A stretch of 64,000 nt of DNA, from NCBI GenBank assembly GCA_041156125.1, contig JBEVTI010000024.1, forward strand, positions 1-64,000. The letters are read 5' to 3'. Origin of the DNA: Paraktedonobacter carboxidivorans. GTDB lineage: Bacteria; Chloroflexota; Ktedonobacteria; Ktedonobacterales; Ktedonobacteraceae. Under the pieces are notes generated by a model, which made no database searches, had not been told where the DNA came from, and worked only from the letters and a program-made list of their open reading frames with translations. The translations under genes and the position numbers were made by a program. Shown piece after piece: positions 8,456 to 16,342 of this stretch (positions within the stretch are counted from its first letter, which is position 1; each line of letters begins with the position of its first letter).

Positions 8456-8755
8456 ATGCCTGTTCTCCTTTATGTATGTCTATCTCGCTGTGTACCTGGC
8501 TTCAGGTTATATATCAAGTGCTTGTTATCTGGCAGAAACATTTCACAAGGATAAGTAAATGTGATTTATTCTGCCTGTGTTTGTGTCGGTGATCACTTCG
8601 ACTTCATATACTATACGTAAGACGCAGCATAGAAGTTTGATGATTGAGCCAGGCATGATTTATTTGCTGACAAAGACAGATCCCGGCGCGTGTTCGCTTG
8701 AGGACAAAAAATAGGCCAGGATCGCGACCTGGGATAGAGAGTTTCAGACAGCTTG
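8456..8755. other. Intergenic stretch, regulatory only
   Basis: About 300 bp that should carry the DUF4342 promoter. On the minus strand near 8705-8732 it has a weak terminator (CCAGG/CCTGG stem followed by a T-rich run) for the small peptide gene at 8756-9001. No coding frame looks real. Confidence 0.5.
8705..8732 (-). terminator. Weak intrinsic terminator after the leader-peptide gene
   Basis: On the minus strand CCAGG-(7 nt)-CCTGG is followed by CCTATTTTTTG. The stem is only 5 bp but the T-run is good. It starts 24 bp beyond the stop of the 81-residue peptide gene. Confidence 0.45.
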
Positions 8756-9001
8756 CTAAAACAGCGTACCCATCAGCCCGTTGGTCAGACCAGTCAGGGT
8801 ACTAAAATTATCCGCGAGCTGGTTGGCTCCAGCTTTAGCTTTGGTGCCTTTGTTTGGCGAGGCAAACCAGTTTGGCATAAGTGGGAGATTCAATGAGCCT
8901 CCAGTACCACCGAGAATATCTGCTAATTCGCTTTCTGTCAGTTCGCGCTCCTCTGCCACACAGGGAGTTTCTGCAGCGCGTAACTGCTTTTTCTTGACCA
9001 T
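8756..9001 (-). CDS. Small peptide with a double-glycine-type leader (candidate bacteriocin/RiPP precursor)
   Basis: An 81-residue protein with a good AAAGGA ribosome site. Residues 21-32 read LTESELADILGG, which fits the LSxxELxxIxGG leader consensus recognised by peptidase-containing ABC exporters and several RiPP enzymes. Cleavage after G31-G32 would leave a core of about 49 residues that starts TGGSLNLPLMPNWF. The core is rich in Gly, Asn, Leu and Lys and has no Cys; the only Cys, C14, is in the leader. The C-terminus is hydrophobic (LTGLTNGLMGTLF). No exporter or modifying enzyme is adjacent; the nearest gene is the kinase-WD40 receptor, divergent from it. The leader match is seen directly; a secreted-peptide role is inferred. 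A radical SAM peptide maturase exists far away at 57154-58308. Confidence 0.6.
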   Translation of the reverse strand: MVKKKQLRAAETPCVAEERELTESELADILGGTGGSLNLPLMPNWFASPNKGTKAKAGANQLADNFSTLTGLTNGLMGTLF

Positions 9002-9269
9002 ATGAATTCCTTTCTTTGCTGTGAAGGATGGCTCTGCTGTTCTAGCAGCTATTACGTATATTCTGCTTTATGCATAGAACTATTCCAGCCTCTTCTTTTA
9101 GTATATATGCCCGTTCAAATGATGGATTTGCACGTGACTTTGCGGAAGAGAATTCCTGAAAATAAACCATTGCACTCTATCGACTAACGCTGTAATATAG
9201 TGGTTATAGAGTCAGCCAGCTTTACAATAGCACTGGCCCGGAAGAAATGGATGCGAGGAGTAGCAAGGT

Positions 9270-11438
9270 ATGATGGAACGCAATGGTCAGCAATTGGGCA
9301 ATTATCGCCTGGTCAAACGTCTGGGACGCGGGGGCGCGGCGGAGGTCTATCTGGGAGAGCATATCTTTCTCAATACGCAGGCCGCGCTCAAGCTCCTGCA
9401 AGCTCCCCAGCCAGAGCAGGATACGCCCGGCTTCCTGCGGGAGGCGCGCACCATTGCTGCCCTGGCTCATCCCCATATTGTGCGTGTACTTGATTTTGGG
9501 GTGCAGGACGAGACATTTTACCTGGTGATGGAGTACGCATCCAGGGGCACGCTGCGCCAGCGCTATCCACCGGGGACACGTCTGGGTCAGGCAACCGTGG
9601 TTGAGCTAATCAAGCAGATCGCAAGTGCCTTACAGTACGCGCATGACCAGAATATCATCCATTGCGATGTCAAGCCGGAGAATGTCCTGCTCGGTAAAGA
9701 TGACACGCTCTTGCTCAGTGATTTTGGCATTTCGATGGTGCTGCAGACGATGACGGCGCAGGAGATGCAGCACATAGCCGGGACCATTGCCTATATGGCT
9801 CCTGAGCAGTTTGATGGCAAGCCGCAGCGGGCCAGCGATCAGTATGCCCTGGCGGTGATTACCTACGAATGGTTGAGCGGCGAGCGTCCCTTTCAAGGCA
9901 GTGTGGCCGCGATCAGCAGCCAGCATTTGCATGGCCAGGTTGCGCCTCTGAGCCACAAAGTGCCAGGGATTTCGCCAGCGGTGGATGATGTCTTGAGTGT
10001 GGCAATGGAGAAAGATCCTGCCCGACGCTTTGGGAGCATTCAGGCCTTTGCCAGGGCGCTGGAGCAGGCATGCGCTGACCCACATGTGCAGACGAGATTC
10101 GCAGAGGAGGGTCCAACCTGGCAGGCCACGATTACGCCTGCACCAGTGCCCTTGCTAACGCCGCATGAGCTAGAGAGGCCGGCGCACCTGGATGTAACGG
10201 TCGCCAGTGCGCATATGCGCGCGATCCAACCCGATACAGATCCACGCGCGTTTTCAGGGCCACCGTATGCGCTGCCAGTGCAGACAGACGAGTCAGGCCA
10301 GTTGCGGCGCGGCTCGGCGCGTGCTGGCCAGGGTCTTTCACGGCGCGCGTTTCTCGCGGGCGTAGGCGGCGCAGTGATTGTAGGAGGGGCGCTGACCCTG
10401 CTGCTCTCGAGCAAGTTGTCGGCGCTGTTCACACCGGCTCCCGTTGCTACCACGTCAGTGCCAGAGAAACATGCGACGCCACGTGTGACTGCCCAGAGCG
10501 TATCAACCAGCACGATTAGCACGACCAGCACGACCACGACCTCCAATATTCCTCTGGGCGCGACCCTGATCACCTATGGTGGCCAGAGCGGCGCAGTAAC
10601 CAGTGTCTGCTGGTCGCCTGTGCTCAGCAGCAGGCTGGTTGCCTCGTGCAGCGAGGACAAGAGTGTCGCGATCTGGAATGCGACGACGGGCACGTCTGTG
10701 CGTACATTCTCACAGGGCGCGGCTCTCAGCGTGGTCGTCTGGTCGCCTGATGGCCAGTATCTCGCCTTCGCGGGCGACGATAAAAACGTTGAGGTGCGCT
10801 CTGCCCTGACCGGTAGCCTGATCGCGCTGTGTACAGGTCATAGCCAGCCGGTGCGTGGTCTGGCCTGGTCGCCGGATAGTCGCCGCCTGGTCTCGACAAG
10901 CGAGGACCGCACGGCCATTGTCTGGGACGCGCTCAACGGTAACCGCCAGCAGGTCTATACGCGCCACTCGGATTTTGTCTGGGCGGCTGCCTGGGCACCC
11001 AATGGGCACGCGATAGCCACCGCGAGTTGGGATCGCACAGTGCAACTCTGGAATCCCGCTAATGGCGCGTTGCTCTTGAGCTATAGCGCGAGCCAGCCTG
11101 TACGCGCGGTCGATTGGTCGCCAGACAGCAATCTGCTCGCTTCCGGTGGAGATGAGGACGCTGTGCAGGTCTGGCAGGCCTCAAACGGGCAGGTGCAGGC
11201 AGTTTATCGCGGCCATAACGACCATATTGAGACTGTGCAGTGGGCACCCAATGGTCAGCGCGTTGCCTCATCCAGCAAAGACGGCACAGCCCAGATCTGG
11301 CAAGCCTCCAACGCCAACCCCTTTTATACCTACCGCGGCCACAGCACTATCGTCTGGTCCCTGGCCTGGTCGCCCGATGGTCAATTCATCGCCTCAGCCA
11401 GCGGCGATGCCACCACGAGGGTCTGGCAGGCAACGTAG
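9270..11438 (+). CDS. Ser/Thr protein kinase with transmembrane segment and seven WD40 repeats
   Basis: A 722-residue receptor-like protein. The kinase domain spans about 10-270: glycine-rich loop GRGGAAEV (19-26), catalytic Lys K41, D133 in IIHCDVKPEN, DFG at 151-153, and APEQ. The HRD arginine is Cys132, so it is a non-RD kinase and may not need activation-loop phosphorylation. A single membrane span (about 360-382) is preceded by Arg-Arg. A Ser/Thr-rich linker (about 390-430) leads to seven WD40-like repeats (about 432-722), each with a W-S/A-P-D/N-G element. Seven repeats would close one beta-propeller outside the cell. The start has GAGGAG upstream. Ligand and substrates cannot be told from sequence. 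Confidence 0.88.
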   Translation: MMERNGQQLGNYRLVKRLGRGGAAEVYLGEHIFLNTQAALKLLQAPQPEQDTPGFLREARTIAALAHPHIVRVLDFGVQDETFYLVMEYASRGTLRQRYPPGTRLGQATVVELIKQIASALQYAHDQNIIHCDVKPENVLLGKDDTLLLSDFGISMVLQTMTAQEMQHIAGTIAYMAPEQFDGKPQRASDQYALAVITYEWLSGERPFQGSVAAISSQHLHGQVAPLSHKVPGISPAVDDVLSVAMEKDPARRFGSIQAFARALEQACADPHVQTRFAEEGPTWQATITPAPVPLLTPHELERPAHLDVTVASAHMRAIQPDTDPRAFSGPPYALPVQTDESGQLRRGSARAGQGLSRRAFLAGVGGAVIVGGALTLLLSSKLSALFTPAPVATTSVPEKHATPRVTAQSVSTSTISTTSTTTTSNIPLGATLITYGGQSGAVTSVCWSPVLSSRLVASCSEDKSVAIWNATTGTSVRTFSQGAALSVVVWSPDGQYLAFAGDDKNVEVRSALTGSLIALCTGHSQPVRGLAWSPDSRRLVSTSEDRTAIVWDALNGNRQQVYTRHSDFVWAAAWAPNGHAIATASWDRTVQLWNPANGALLLSYSASQPVRAVDWSPDSNLLASGGDEDAVQVWQASNGQVQAVYRGHNDHIETVQWAPNGQRVASSSKDGTAQIWQASNANPFYTYRGHSTIVWSLAWSPDGQFIASASGDATTRVWQAT

Positions 11439-11567
11439 CCTGCGCGCCCCGTGCCGCCCTTTTCTCTCTTCTCCTTTGACCGCAATTGGAGGATGAAGGC
11501 TCTGTTCAATCAGAACGCGTAATGGGAAGAATCTGCCATAAGCTAAAAAGTAACAGCCCGATGAACA

Positions 11568-11747
11568 GACCAGGTACCAGTTCTGCGCATTGACCAGGTG
11601 CCCATAATAGGCGGGGATGCCCTTCACGTTGTCAAGTTTTGGTAACAGAGCAACCTCGCGATTAAAGGTCTCGGCGGCATCGATGGCCTGGCGGCAAGAG
11701 AGCTGGTTCAATTGGATACGTTTGAACGCAACTATGCGACGATTAAC
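11568..11747 (-). pseudogene. Ser/Thr kinase N-lobe remnant
   Basis: One frame encodes VAFKRIQLNQLS, then AAETFNREVALLPKLD, then GIPAYYGHLVNAQNWYLV. This is the VAIK lysine, the alpha-C glutamate and the hinge of a bacterial Ser/Thr kinase. No glycine-rich loop precedes it and no catalytic loop follows, so only the N-lobe survives. It is antisense to, and just downstream of, the intact kinase-WD40 gene, but it does not look like a copy of that gene. Confidence 0.6.
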
Positions 11748-11774
11748 ACTTGCTATTTCGTCTTCCAGCGTAAC

Positions 11775-12110
11775 CGGCGCAAGAGCGGGAGAAATGTTTC
11801 ATAGGTCTCACCAGTCTGTTCACGCAGCCTGGCGATCAACTCGAGCACATTCTCGCCGTTGCGAGCATCCAGGTTGCCCGTTGGCTCATCCGCGATGACC
11901 AGGGCTGGATCGGTCGTCAGGGCCCGGGCGAGAGCGATCCGCTGCTGCTCGCCGCCAGCTTTCCCTCGCTCATGCGCGTAATATCCACACCATCGATCAG
12001 CACGCGACCAGTGGTTGAAGTATCCAGACCCGCGATAATCCCTGGCAGCGTGCTCTTGCCTGAGCCGGAGGGTTCGACCAGTGAGACAAACTCACTACTC
12101 CCGATAATGT
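11775..12110 (-). pseudogene. ABC transporter ATPase remnant (LolD/MacB type)
   Basis: A damaged Walker A (EPSGSGKSTLPGIIAGLD) runs in one frame. The signature and Walker B (GGEQQRIALARAL, then LVIADEPTGNLD) run in another from about 11965. The segment with the Q-loop is deleted, apparently at a shared CTGGCGGCGAGCAG-like junction. The usual MGP before SGSGKS has become VEP. It cannot make a working ATPase. Together with the kinase fragment it marks 11440-12300 as a gene graveyard. Confidence 0.7.
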
Positions 12111-12291
12111 ATGCCGGGTGTTGTCTGAGGGATAAATGAGAAACGCCAGGGATAACACCATCTAAAGATCTGCTGTCTATAGGTCTCCAGGCGGGATACT
12201 GGCAAGCAGGGCAACGCGCCCTTGTGCTAATCGCGAGGGCGGGCAGGGATGAGAGGGGCACTGGTGAGGGATAGGAACGTATCAACCAGAT

Positions 12292-12359
12292 TTTTTTCTC
12301 AAAAAAGAATAGCTTTGACAATTGAGAAAAAATTTCCCAAAAAGAATGACTTTTATAAT
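12292..12359 (+). promoter_or_regulatory. AT-rich inverted repeat and -10 box upstream of the ArsR gene
   Basis: TTTTTTCTCAA (12292-12302) and TTGAGAAAAAA (12322-12332) form an 11-bp inverted repeat with 19 bp between. A TATAAT follows at 12354-12359, just ahead of the start codon at 12380. ArsR-family repressors usually bind such repeats at their own promoters, so this is a candidate autoregulatory site. Confidence 0.45.
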
Positions 12360-12379
12360 TAAGAAAAAGAAAGGTTCCG

Positions 12380-12757
12380 ATGATGGAATTTGATGCAATA
12401 AATATTCCCGCTCGTCCACCTCAGGTCGAGCAGTTTGTTGATCAATTTTTGACAGCGATATGCGATAGCAGTCGCCGTCATATTCTTGAATGTTTAAGCT
12501 CTTTGAATATAGAAGACACTCCGCGTGAGCTTCCCGCAGGTAGCATAGCCGAGCACCTGGGTCTGGCAGCCTCTACCACTTCGGAGCACCTTAAACAACT
12601 GTCTGACATGCATTTGCTCACCTCGCGCAAGGAGGGCAAGAAAATCTATTACCGTGTGCGCAACCAGGATCTGGTGCGAACCTTTCAGGGGCTGATTCTT
12701 TCACTTGAGCAACACTATCAGAGCAATATTCTGCCACCTCCCACGGCTGAAGCATAA
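12380..12757 (+). CDS. ArsR-family winged-helix transcriptional regulator
   Basis: A 125-residue DNA-binding protein. The winged helix-turn-helix spans about 18-100, with a recognition helix around AASTTSEHLKQLSDMHLL and a wing at SRKEGKKIYYRV. This is the layout of ArsR/SmtB repressors. No CxC metal-binding motif is seen in the recognition helix (the only Cys residues are C29 and C39), so it may sense something other than metal. An ATGATG pair gives two possible starts; AAAGG lies a few bases upstream. The gene stands alone next to degenerate sequence, so its target is not obvious from context. Confidence 0.82.
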   Translation: MMEFDAINIPARPPQVEQFVDQFLTAICDSSRRHILECLSSLNIEDTPRELPAGSIAEHLGLAASTTSEHLKQLSDMHLLTSRKEGKKIYYRVRNQDLVRTFQGLILSLEQHYQSNILPPPTAEA

Positions 12758-12888
12758 AGCGCCTGGTGGCAGACAGTGACGTGAATGAGGCATTTGTTAG
12801 CCAGAGCGGTCTGACGGGCAGACTATCCAGCAGTTCGTTGGCGCTGCTGAATAGCTCTTCCCGCGTTGACTGCCAGGGCGGGAGAAGG

Positions 12889-13287
12889 CTAATGCGCCAG
12901 CAGTTGCTCAATCATCTGGAGCAGCTCATCAAGTCCAAAGGGCTTTTTAATAAAATTTATAGGATGTTTCTCCTGTTCCACTTTGGGCATATTGGCACTC
13001 ATGAGCACAATGGGGATAGAGGCAAAGGCTGAATTGGCGGAGAAATGCACGGCGAGTGCCAGCCCATTCATGCCCGGAAGCTGGTAATCAAGCAGGAAGA
13101 GATCAGGGATAACTGTTCTGGTTATTTCCAGGGCCTTTGTCCCATTGGTCGCGAAGAGTACGTGATAGCGTGCTTCCATCGTGAGCGCTTCAACGAGGAA
13201 TTCTCCAATCGCGGGATCATCATCAACGACCAGGATTGTTTTAGCATTGGATTCCTGCTTCTCAAAAAATTGATCGGGGTAAGCCAT
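12889..13287 (-). CDS. Single-domain response regulator (CheY-like)
   Basis: A receiver domain of about 132 residues with no output domain. The acidic pair is in VVDDD (21-24), the phospho-acceptor is D67 in FLLDYQLPGMNG, the switch serine is in VLMSAN (S97) and the lysine in FIKKPF (114-115). I use the ATG at 13287, which has GGAG seven bases upstream, instead of ATG codons further out. A receiver alone usually relays phosphate to another protein or acts by protein-protein contact. No histidine kinase is adjacent. Confidence 0.85.
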   Translation of the reverse strand: MAYPDQFFEKQESNAKTILVVDDDPAIGEFLVEALTMEARYHVLFATNGTKALEITRTVIPDLFLLDYQLPGMNGLALAVHFSANSAFASIPIVLMSANMPKVEQEKHPINFIKKPFGLDELLQMIEQLLAH

Positions 13288-13438
13288 AGTAATCTCCATC
13301 ATTTCGGTACATACCTAAATGATGAACGTGCGTGCCGGTCTAATTGTTTCAGGCGCCTGCATCAAGCGAACAAATGATTACGACTTCCTGCTCAACTGTG
13401 AGCAATTACAGAGAGGCAATATATGAGTTAGCTACTGA

Positions 13439-14626
13439 TTACGACATTCTGGCAGATCCTGGTGTAGCGGAGGTGCTAAGCAAGGGCAGGGCATATTTAA
13501 AAAAGCCCAGCTTGCGGTTGATATCATTGAAGTTGCGCTCTCCTCGCAAGATTTTGCAGATCGCGCCCCAGACGTAGTCATTATTCTTGATAAGATGATA
13601 AAAGAGCGCGGGAAAGCGATTGAAGATCTGCACAAATTGGCGCGCGGAAAGCAGCTCAGGCGTCAATTCTTGATCGAGAAGGTGAGTATAGAGCGTCAAA
13701 TCCGCTGCTTCATTTTTCAGGAATGCCTCGATGGCCCTGGCCGCTAGCTGCCCGCTTCTGACGGCGTAGCCTATACCTTCGCCTGTGAATGGCTCAAGCA
13801 GTCCAGCGGCATCCCCGACGAGCAGCGCTCTGCCTTTGGTAAGTGGACTGAAGCCTTTTCTCACAGGCAAGGCATGGCCACTAAAGCGTATCGTCGGGTA
13901 CTCAGCGACTGCATTCTGGCTGAGGTAAGCAGTATTGTAGGCTTTGATCTGCTTGATCAATTTTTGTGGACCACCAACGCCTATGGAAATATGATCCTTT
14001 TTGGGGAAGATCCAGCCGTAACCGCACCAGACTGAAAATAAGTCTAATTCAATCGTATCGGCCCACCTGGCCATAATTTCAGCTGGCAAGGAGACTTCGC
14101 TTTCTAAAGCGATTTCACGCTGAACTCCATCACTTAACTGCAACTGGCGAGCCACAATACTATTCGCGCCATCAGCACCGATCAGCACCAGGGAGCGGTA
14201 GGTCTTGCCATCCGCGTCCTCAACGGTCACCGCGTCATCATTGACAGCTATTTTCCGTATGCTGGCTTCTTCGATGACTTGCGCGCCTTGCTCGCAAGCT
14301 TGATCGAGTAGAAACTGGTCAAGGCGCAGGCGCTGAGTCATATAGGTTAATGGCTCGTCATACGCTTTTTCAAAGGGTTTCTCTCCCCGATACGTAAAGC
14401 GGTACTTGTAAATAGTCTTCTCTATGACCGGCTCAATACTAAAGGGAATGTGGCGGGCAGCACGGATATTGACTCCTCCTCCACACGTTTTATAGCGCGG
14501 CATTTTTTGCTTTTCAAGCACGAGAACATGCAAGCCCTGTCGCGCGAGCATATAAGCCGCACTGCTTCCCGCGGGTCCACCACCTACAATTATGACATCA
14601 GCTGATTTAGCGTCGTTATTACTCAT
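13439..14626 (-). CDS. Geranylgeranyl reductase-family FAD-dependent oxidoreductase
   Basis: A 395-residue flavoprotein. The N-terminal dinucleotide-binding motif is VIIVGGGPAGSSAAYMLAR (11-29), followed by EKQKMPRYKTCGGG (the PxYKxCGGG loop typical of geranylgeranyl/digeranylgeranyl reductases). A middle substrate domain and the second FAD motif GDAAGLLEPFTGEGIGYAVRSG complete the fold. The family reduces isoprenoid double bonds (ChlP, archaeal lipid reductases, menaquinone saturation) or hydroxylates aromatics. Saturation of quinone or terpenoid side chains would fit a non-photosynthetic host, but the substrate is not determined. It lies between a response regulator (same strand) and a glutaredoxin on the opposite strand. 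Confidence 0.82.
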   Translation of the reverse strand: MSNNDAKSADVIIVGGGPAGSSAAYMLARQGLHVLVLEKQKMPRYKTCGGGVNIRAARHIPFSIEPVIEKTIYKYRFTYRGEKPFEKAYDEPLTYMTQRLRLDQFLLDQACEQGAQVIEEASIRKIAVNDDAVTVEDADGKTYRSLVLIGADGANSIVARQLQLSDGVQREIALESEVSLPAEIMARWADTIELDLFSVWCGYGWIFPKKDHISIGVGGPQKLIKQIKAYNTAYLSQNAVAEYPTIRFSGHALPVRKGFSPLTKGRALLVGDAAGLLEPFTGEGIGYAVRSGQLAARAIEAFLKNEAADLTLYTHLLDQELTPELLSARQFVQIFNRFPALFYHLIKNNDYVWGAICKILRGERNFNDINRKLGFFKYALPLLSTSATPGSARMS

Positions 14627-14803
14627 CTTGACTCACTTCTTATGGTTGAATTTCACGAATATTTTAGCATATTTTCAGACCCTGAGAGCTAGCGGCTTTT
14701 TGCCTGATCTTCCTGGGAATATTTTCCGAGAGATCTCTGGTTGTCATATCCAGAAACACATGTGCCAGGCTAGCGGTAAATTTTTACCGGAGCAAAATCT
14801 AAC

Positions 14804-15076
14804 ATGAGGGAGCAACTTTCCGTGCAAGAAACGAAGGAACAGACGATAGTAGTATATGCCACCTCCTGGTGTGGTGATTGCCGGATGGCCAAACGTTGGC
14901 TTGACCAGCATGACATTGCTTACAACTACATCGACATTGAGCATAATGACGCGGCTACCGCGTATGTCAAGCAGGTTAACGGCGGTATGAGCACTGTGCC
15001 CACCATCGTCTTCCCCGATGGCTCGATTCTGGTTGAGCCTTCGGCCCGGCAGTTGGCGGCTAAATTCTCTAGTTAG
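14804..15076 (+). CDS. Glutaredoxin-like protein (mycoredoxin type)
   Basis: A 90-residue thioredoxin-fold protein. The active site is SWCGDC (C23, C26), followed by the cis-proline segment TVPTIVFPDG and a C-terminal helix. It should reduce mixed disulfides or protein disulfides using a low-molecular-weight thiol. In glutathione-lacking bacteria such proteins often act as mycoredoxins. The ATG at 14804 has no good ribosome site; an in-frame GTG at 14822 has GGGAG upstream and may be the true start, giving 84 residues. Confidence 0.8.
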   Translation: MREQLSVQETKEQTIVVYATSWCGDCRMAKRWLDQHDIAYNYIDIEHNDAATAYVKQVNGGMSTVPTIVFPDGSILVEPSARQLAAKFSS

Positions 15077-15109
15077 TAGACAGAGGAAGATCCCAAAGGG
15101 ATCTACCTT

Positions 15110-15168
15110 CCTCCAATCCAACCAAGCGCGCGAAACAGACGGTTCCGCGCGCTTGGTTGGATTGGAGG
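15110..15168 (+). terminator. 25-bp hairpin after the glutaredoxin gene
   Basis: CCTCCAATCCAACCAAGCGC (15110 on) pairs with its complement ending at 15168 through about 25 bp with a single bulged G and an 8-nt loop. It begins 34 bp after the stop. No T-run follows, so it would rely on stem strength. Confidence 0.65.
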
Positions 15169-15327
15169 GTGAGCGGGCGAGGCAGAAAGACTTTGAGATT
15201 CCCCTGCCCATTTGGTTTTTGGGTTAGACATCTGGAAAAATATATGGTATACTCTCCTCGACTGTAGGGTGCAGATGTTGCTAGAAAAATAGGCTCCAGT
15301 ATATCAACGAGAAAATTAATCAAGGTA

Positions 15328-15777
15328 ATGGTGCGCAATACAGAAAACAATATGCGTTTGCTACGATGCGTAGCAAGTAAGAAAGCGAGAAACTCCTTGA
15401 CCGATCAGATTCTGTATTGTCGAGACTGCAATCAGGAATTTACTTTTACCGCGGGCGAGCAAGAATTTTATGCCAGCCGAGGTCTAACCAATACGCCGAG
15501 CCGTTGCCCTGAGTGCCGGGCTGCGCGCAAACAGTCCGCTGGTGGCTCCTACAGCCGCGGCGGTGGTCAGCGTAGCAGCGGCAGCAGCAGCGGCGGTGGC
15601 TATCGTGAGGCCCGTCAGATGTACAGCGCGACTTGTGCGGGCTGCGGACGCGAAGCTCAGGTGCCGTTCCAACCCCGTGAAGATCGCCCCGTCTACTGTA
15701 GCGATTGCTATCAGCCCCAGCCACGCTCCTCGCGTGGTGGTGGTGGTGGTGGCTCTTCAAGCCGGGGGCGTTGGTAA
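15328..15777 (+). CDS. Zinc-ribbon protein with RGG-like glycine/serine-rich linkers
   Basis: Up to 149 residues. The first zinc knuckle (CRDCNQEFTFTAGEQEFY, then CPECRAARK) matches the probable zinc-ribbon family seen in many Chloroflexota and actinobacterial proteins. A linker with SRGGGQRSSGSSSGGGYR leads to a second CxxC...CxxC pair (CAGCGRE, CSDCY), and the tail is RGGGGGGSSSRGRW. RGG-type tails suggest RNA binding. The family normally begins close to LTDQILYC, so the TTG at 15397 or the ATG at 15352 may be the real start; the ATG at 15328 has AAGG close by. The bS21 gene starts 3 bp after its stop, so the two are co-transcribed and this protein may have a ribosome- or RNA-related role. 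Confidence 0.78.
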   Translation: MVRNTENNMRLLRCVASKKARNSLTDQILYCRDCNQEFTFTAGEQEFYASRGLTNTPSRCPECRAARKQSAGGSYSRGGGQRSSGSSSGGGYREARQMYSATCAGCGREAQVPFQPREDRPVYCSDCYQPQPRSSRGGGGGGSSSRGRW

Positions 15778-15780
15778 TCA

Positions 15781-15966
15781 ATGACTCAGGTAATTGTTAA
15801 CCCCAACGGCTCGTTTGAAGTCGCCCTGAAGCAGTTCAGCCGCAAGGTGCAGCAAGAAGGTATTCTTGCCGAAGCACGCCGGCGTGAACACTATGAGACG
15901 CCTCAGGCCCGGCGTAAGCGTAAAGCTGCCGCCCAATTGCGTAAACGGCGCCGTGCCCGTTTCTAA
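15781..15966 (+). CDS. rpsU: 30S ribosomal protein bS21
   Basis: A 61-residue, highly basic protein. FSRKVQQEGILAEARRREHY followed by an Arg/Lys-rich C-terminus is the hallmark of bS21, which sits near the anti-Shine-Dalgarno end of 16S rRNA and helps initiation. It follows the zinc-ribbon gene directly and is closed by an intrinsic terminator. Confidence 0.93.
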   Translation: MTQVIVNPNGSFEVALKQFSRKVQQEGILAEARRREHYETPQARRKRKAAAQLRKRRRARF

Positions 15967-16001
15967 GCTGGCCCTTCCGTAATGGGAGCCTATCACAACT
16001 G

Positions 16002-16040
16002 AAAAGCGCGCCTGGCAATAGTCCAGGCGCGCTTTTCCTT
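16002..16040 (+). terminator. Intrinsic terminator of the rpsU transcript
   Basis: AAAAGCGCGCCTGG / CCAGGCGCGCTTTT forms a perfect 14-bp stem with a 7-nt loop and ends in a T-run, 35 bp after the stop. Confidence 0.88.
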
Positions 16041-16342
16041 TGAGCAACCTGCCTACCTCCAACGTTGCCATTCACAACTCTGCTATACAGTGCAAGTCGC
16101 TACTATTCTTCTGCCGCCACTACATGCTACAAAAAATTCCCTGTCCCCATTTTGGGATTGCTGCGTTTCCTACTATACCATCTAGATGATCTGGGAGTCA
16201 GAGGACTGTGTACGGGACGCGTAAACAATGCCACGCAACTCTGCCAGCGCTCCAATGCTTGACGGAGCAGTATATCGCGGACCAGAGACGCGTCCTTTGC
16301 TCTGACTCACTGCTCATAGTTCAATTCAAGGAGAAAGAAGAG
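16037..16342. other. Intergenic stretch before the sigma factor
   Basis: About 300 bp between the rpsU terminator and the sigma-factor start. No convincing gene, RNA or repeat is visible; the promoter of the sigma/anti-sigma pair should lie here. Confidence 0.45.
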
